Below are positions 5,930 to 6,058 of a stretch of 6,058 nt of DNA, in pieces (positions within the stretch are counted from its first letter, which is position 1; every line of letters starts with the position of its first letter). This DNA comes from Planctomycetota bacterium (GTDB taxonomy: Bacteria; Planctomycetota; Planctomycetia; Planctomycetales; Planctomycetaceae). The stretch spans positions 1 to 6,058 of the forward strand of contig JAADHY010000087.1 of NCBI GenBank assembly GCA_013151585.1, read 5' to 3'. The notes beneath the pieces were generated by a model, which was given only the letters and a program-made list of their open reading frames with translations, did not search any database and was not told the DNA's origin. The position numbers were made by a program, and so were the translations under genes.

Positions 5930-6058
5930 CTAGCGTGATCGAGCCGGTTGGGCGGCCGCGGCTCGCTCTGCCGAGTCGCGCTGCCGCTTGCGAAACTGAC
6001 GGGGCGTGAGGCCCATGATCTTGCCAAAGGTCTTTGTGAAGTGGCTCTGGTCGCTGAA
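5930..6058 (-). CDS. AraC-family transcriptional regulator, C-terminal end (partial)
   Basis: Only the last 42 residues are in the window; the gene runs off the right edge, and TAG lies at 5932-5930. The visible start FSDQSHFTKTFGKIMGLTP, followed by RQFRKR, is the classic end of the AraC/XylS DNA-binding domain: the second helix-turn-helix with its 'F.D.SHF...F....G.TP..FR' signature. A short Ala/Arg-rich tail follows. The effector-binding part is not visible, so the ligand is unknown. It lies 163 bases upstream of mtaB on the same strand with no clear terminator between. AraC proteins often control a neighbouring catabolic gene, so mtaB is a likely target. The family call is firm for so short a fragment because the signature is complete. 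Confidence 0.87.
   Translation of the reverse strand, partial: FSDQSHFTKTFGKIMGLTPRQFRKRQRDSAERAAAAQPARSR

Noticed and set aside
5767..6027. Longer mtaB start at 6027 adding 87 residues
   Set aside because: The added residues are Arg/Ser-rich and unlike the family N-terminus, they overlap the clear AraC coding frame, and the Met at 5766 has a good Shine-Dalgarno and gives the usual MtaB length.

Overview
This is a 6.06-kb, moderately GC-rich bacterial window with four protein genes. Two of them are incomplete or suspect. Gene style suggests a Gram-negative bacterium of the Planctomycetes (Pirellulales-like) or a related phylum. The pointers are a lipidated TolC-family protein with a 'YLG...YY.D.AT.I.YP' N-terminus and a long Pro/Lys-rich tail, and a membrane cytochrome with CxxCH hemes fused to a b-type cytochrome. 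The taxonomic call is inference from protein style, not a database match.

Layout. On the + strand, 108-1286 encodes the C-terminal two-CxxCH plus six-helix b-cytochrome part of a larger respiratory protein. It has no signal peptide or Shine-Dalgarno sequence, and an in-frame TAG lies at 81-83, so its 5' end looks broken, mis-sequenced or cut off. A 417-bp convergent gap with hairpins but no credible gene (1287-1703) follows. The remaining genes are on the - strand. 4106-1704 encodes an 800-aa outer-membrane TolC-family lipoprotein. 5766-4363 encodes a 467-aa methanol:corrinoid methyltransferase, MtaB, with its three zinc ligands intact. 6058-5930 is the last 42 residues of an AraC-family regulator that runs off the window.

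How they may work together. The AraC-type gene sits 163 bp upstream of mtaB in the same direction and is a natural candidate regulator of it. MtaB transfers the methyl group of methanol to a corrinoid protein (MtaC), after which MtaA or an equivalent passes it on. Neither partner is encoded here, and the gene downstream of mtaB is the unrelated TolC-family gene. The TolC gene has its own strong Shine-Dalgarno and is separated from mtaB by 256 bp containing two hairpins, so it is probably a separate transcription unit. The cytochrome gene is convergent and has no visible link to the others.

The most notable points are a bacterial mtaB paired with an AraC regulator but without mtaC or mtaA beside it, the disrupted 5' end of the cytochrome gene, and the repeat-bearing basic proline-rich tail of the TolC protein. 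I saw no CRISPR array, tRNA, rRNA or complete mobile element, and nothing that I can defend as a wholly new system.
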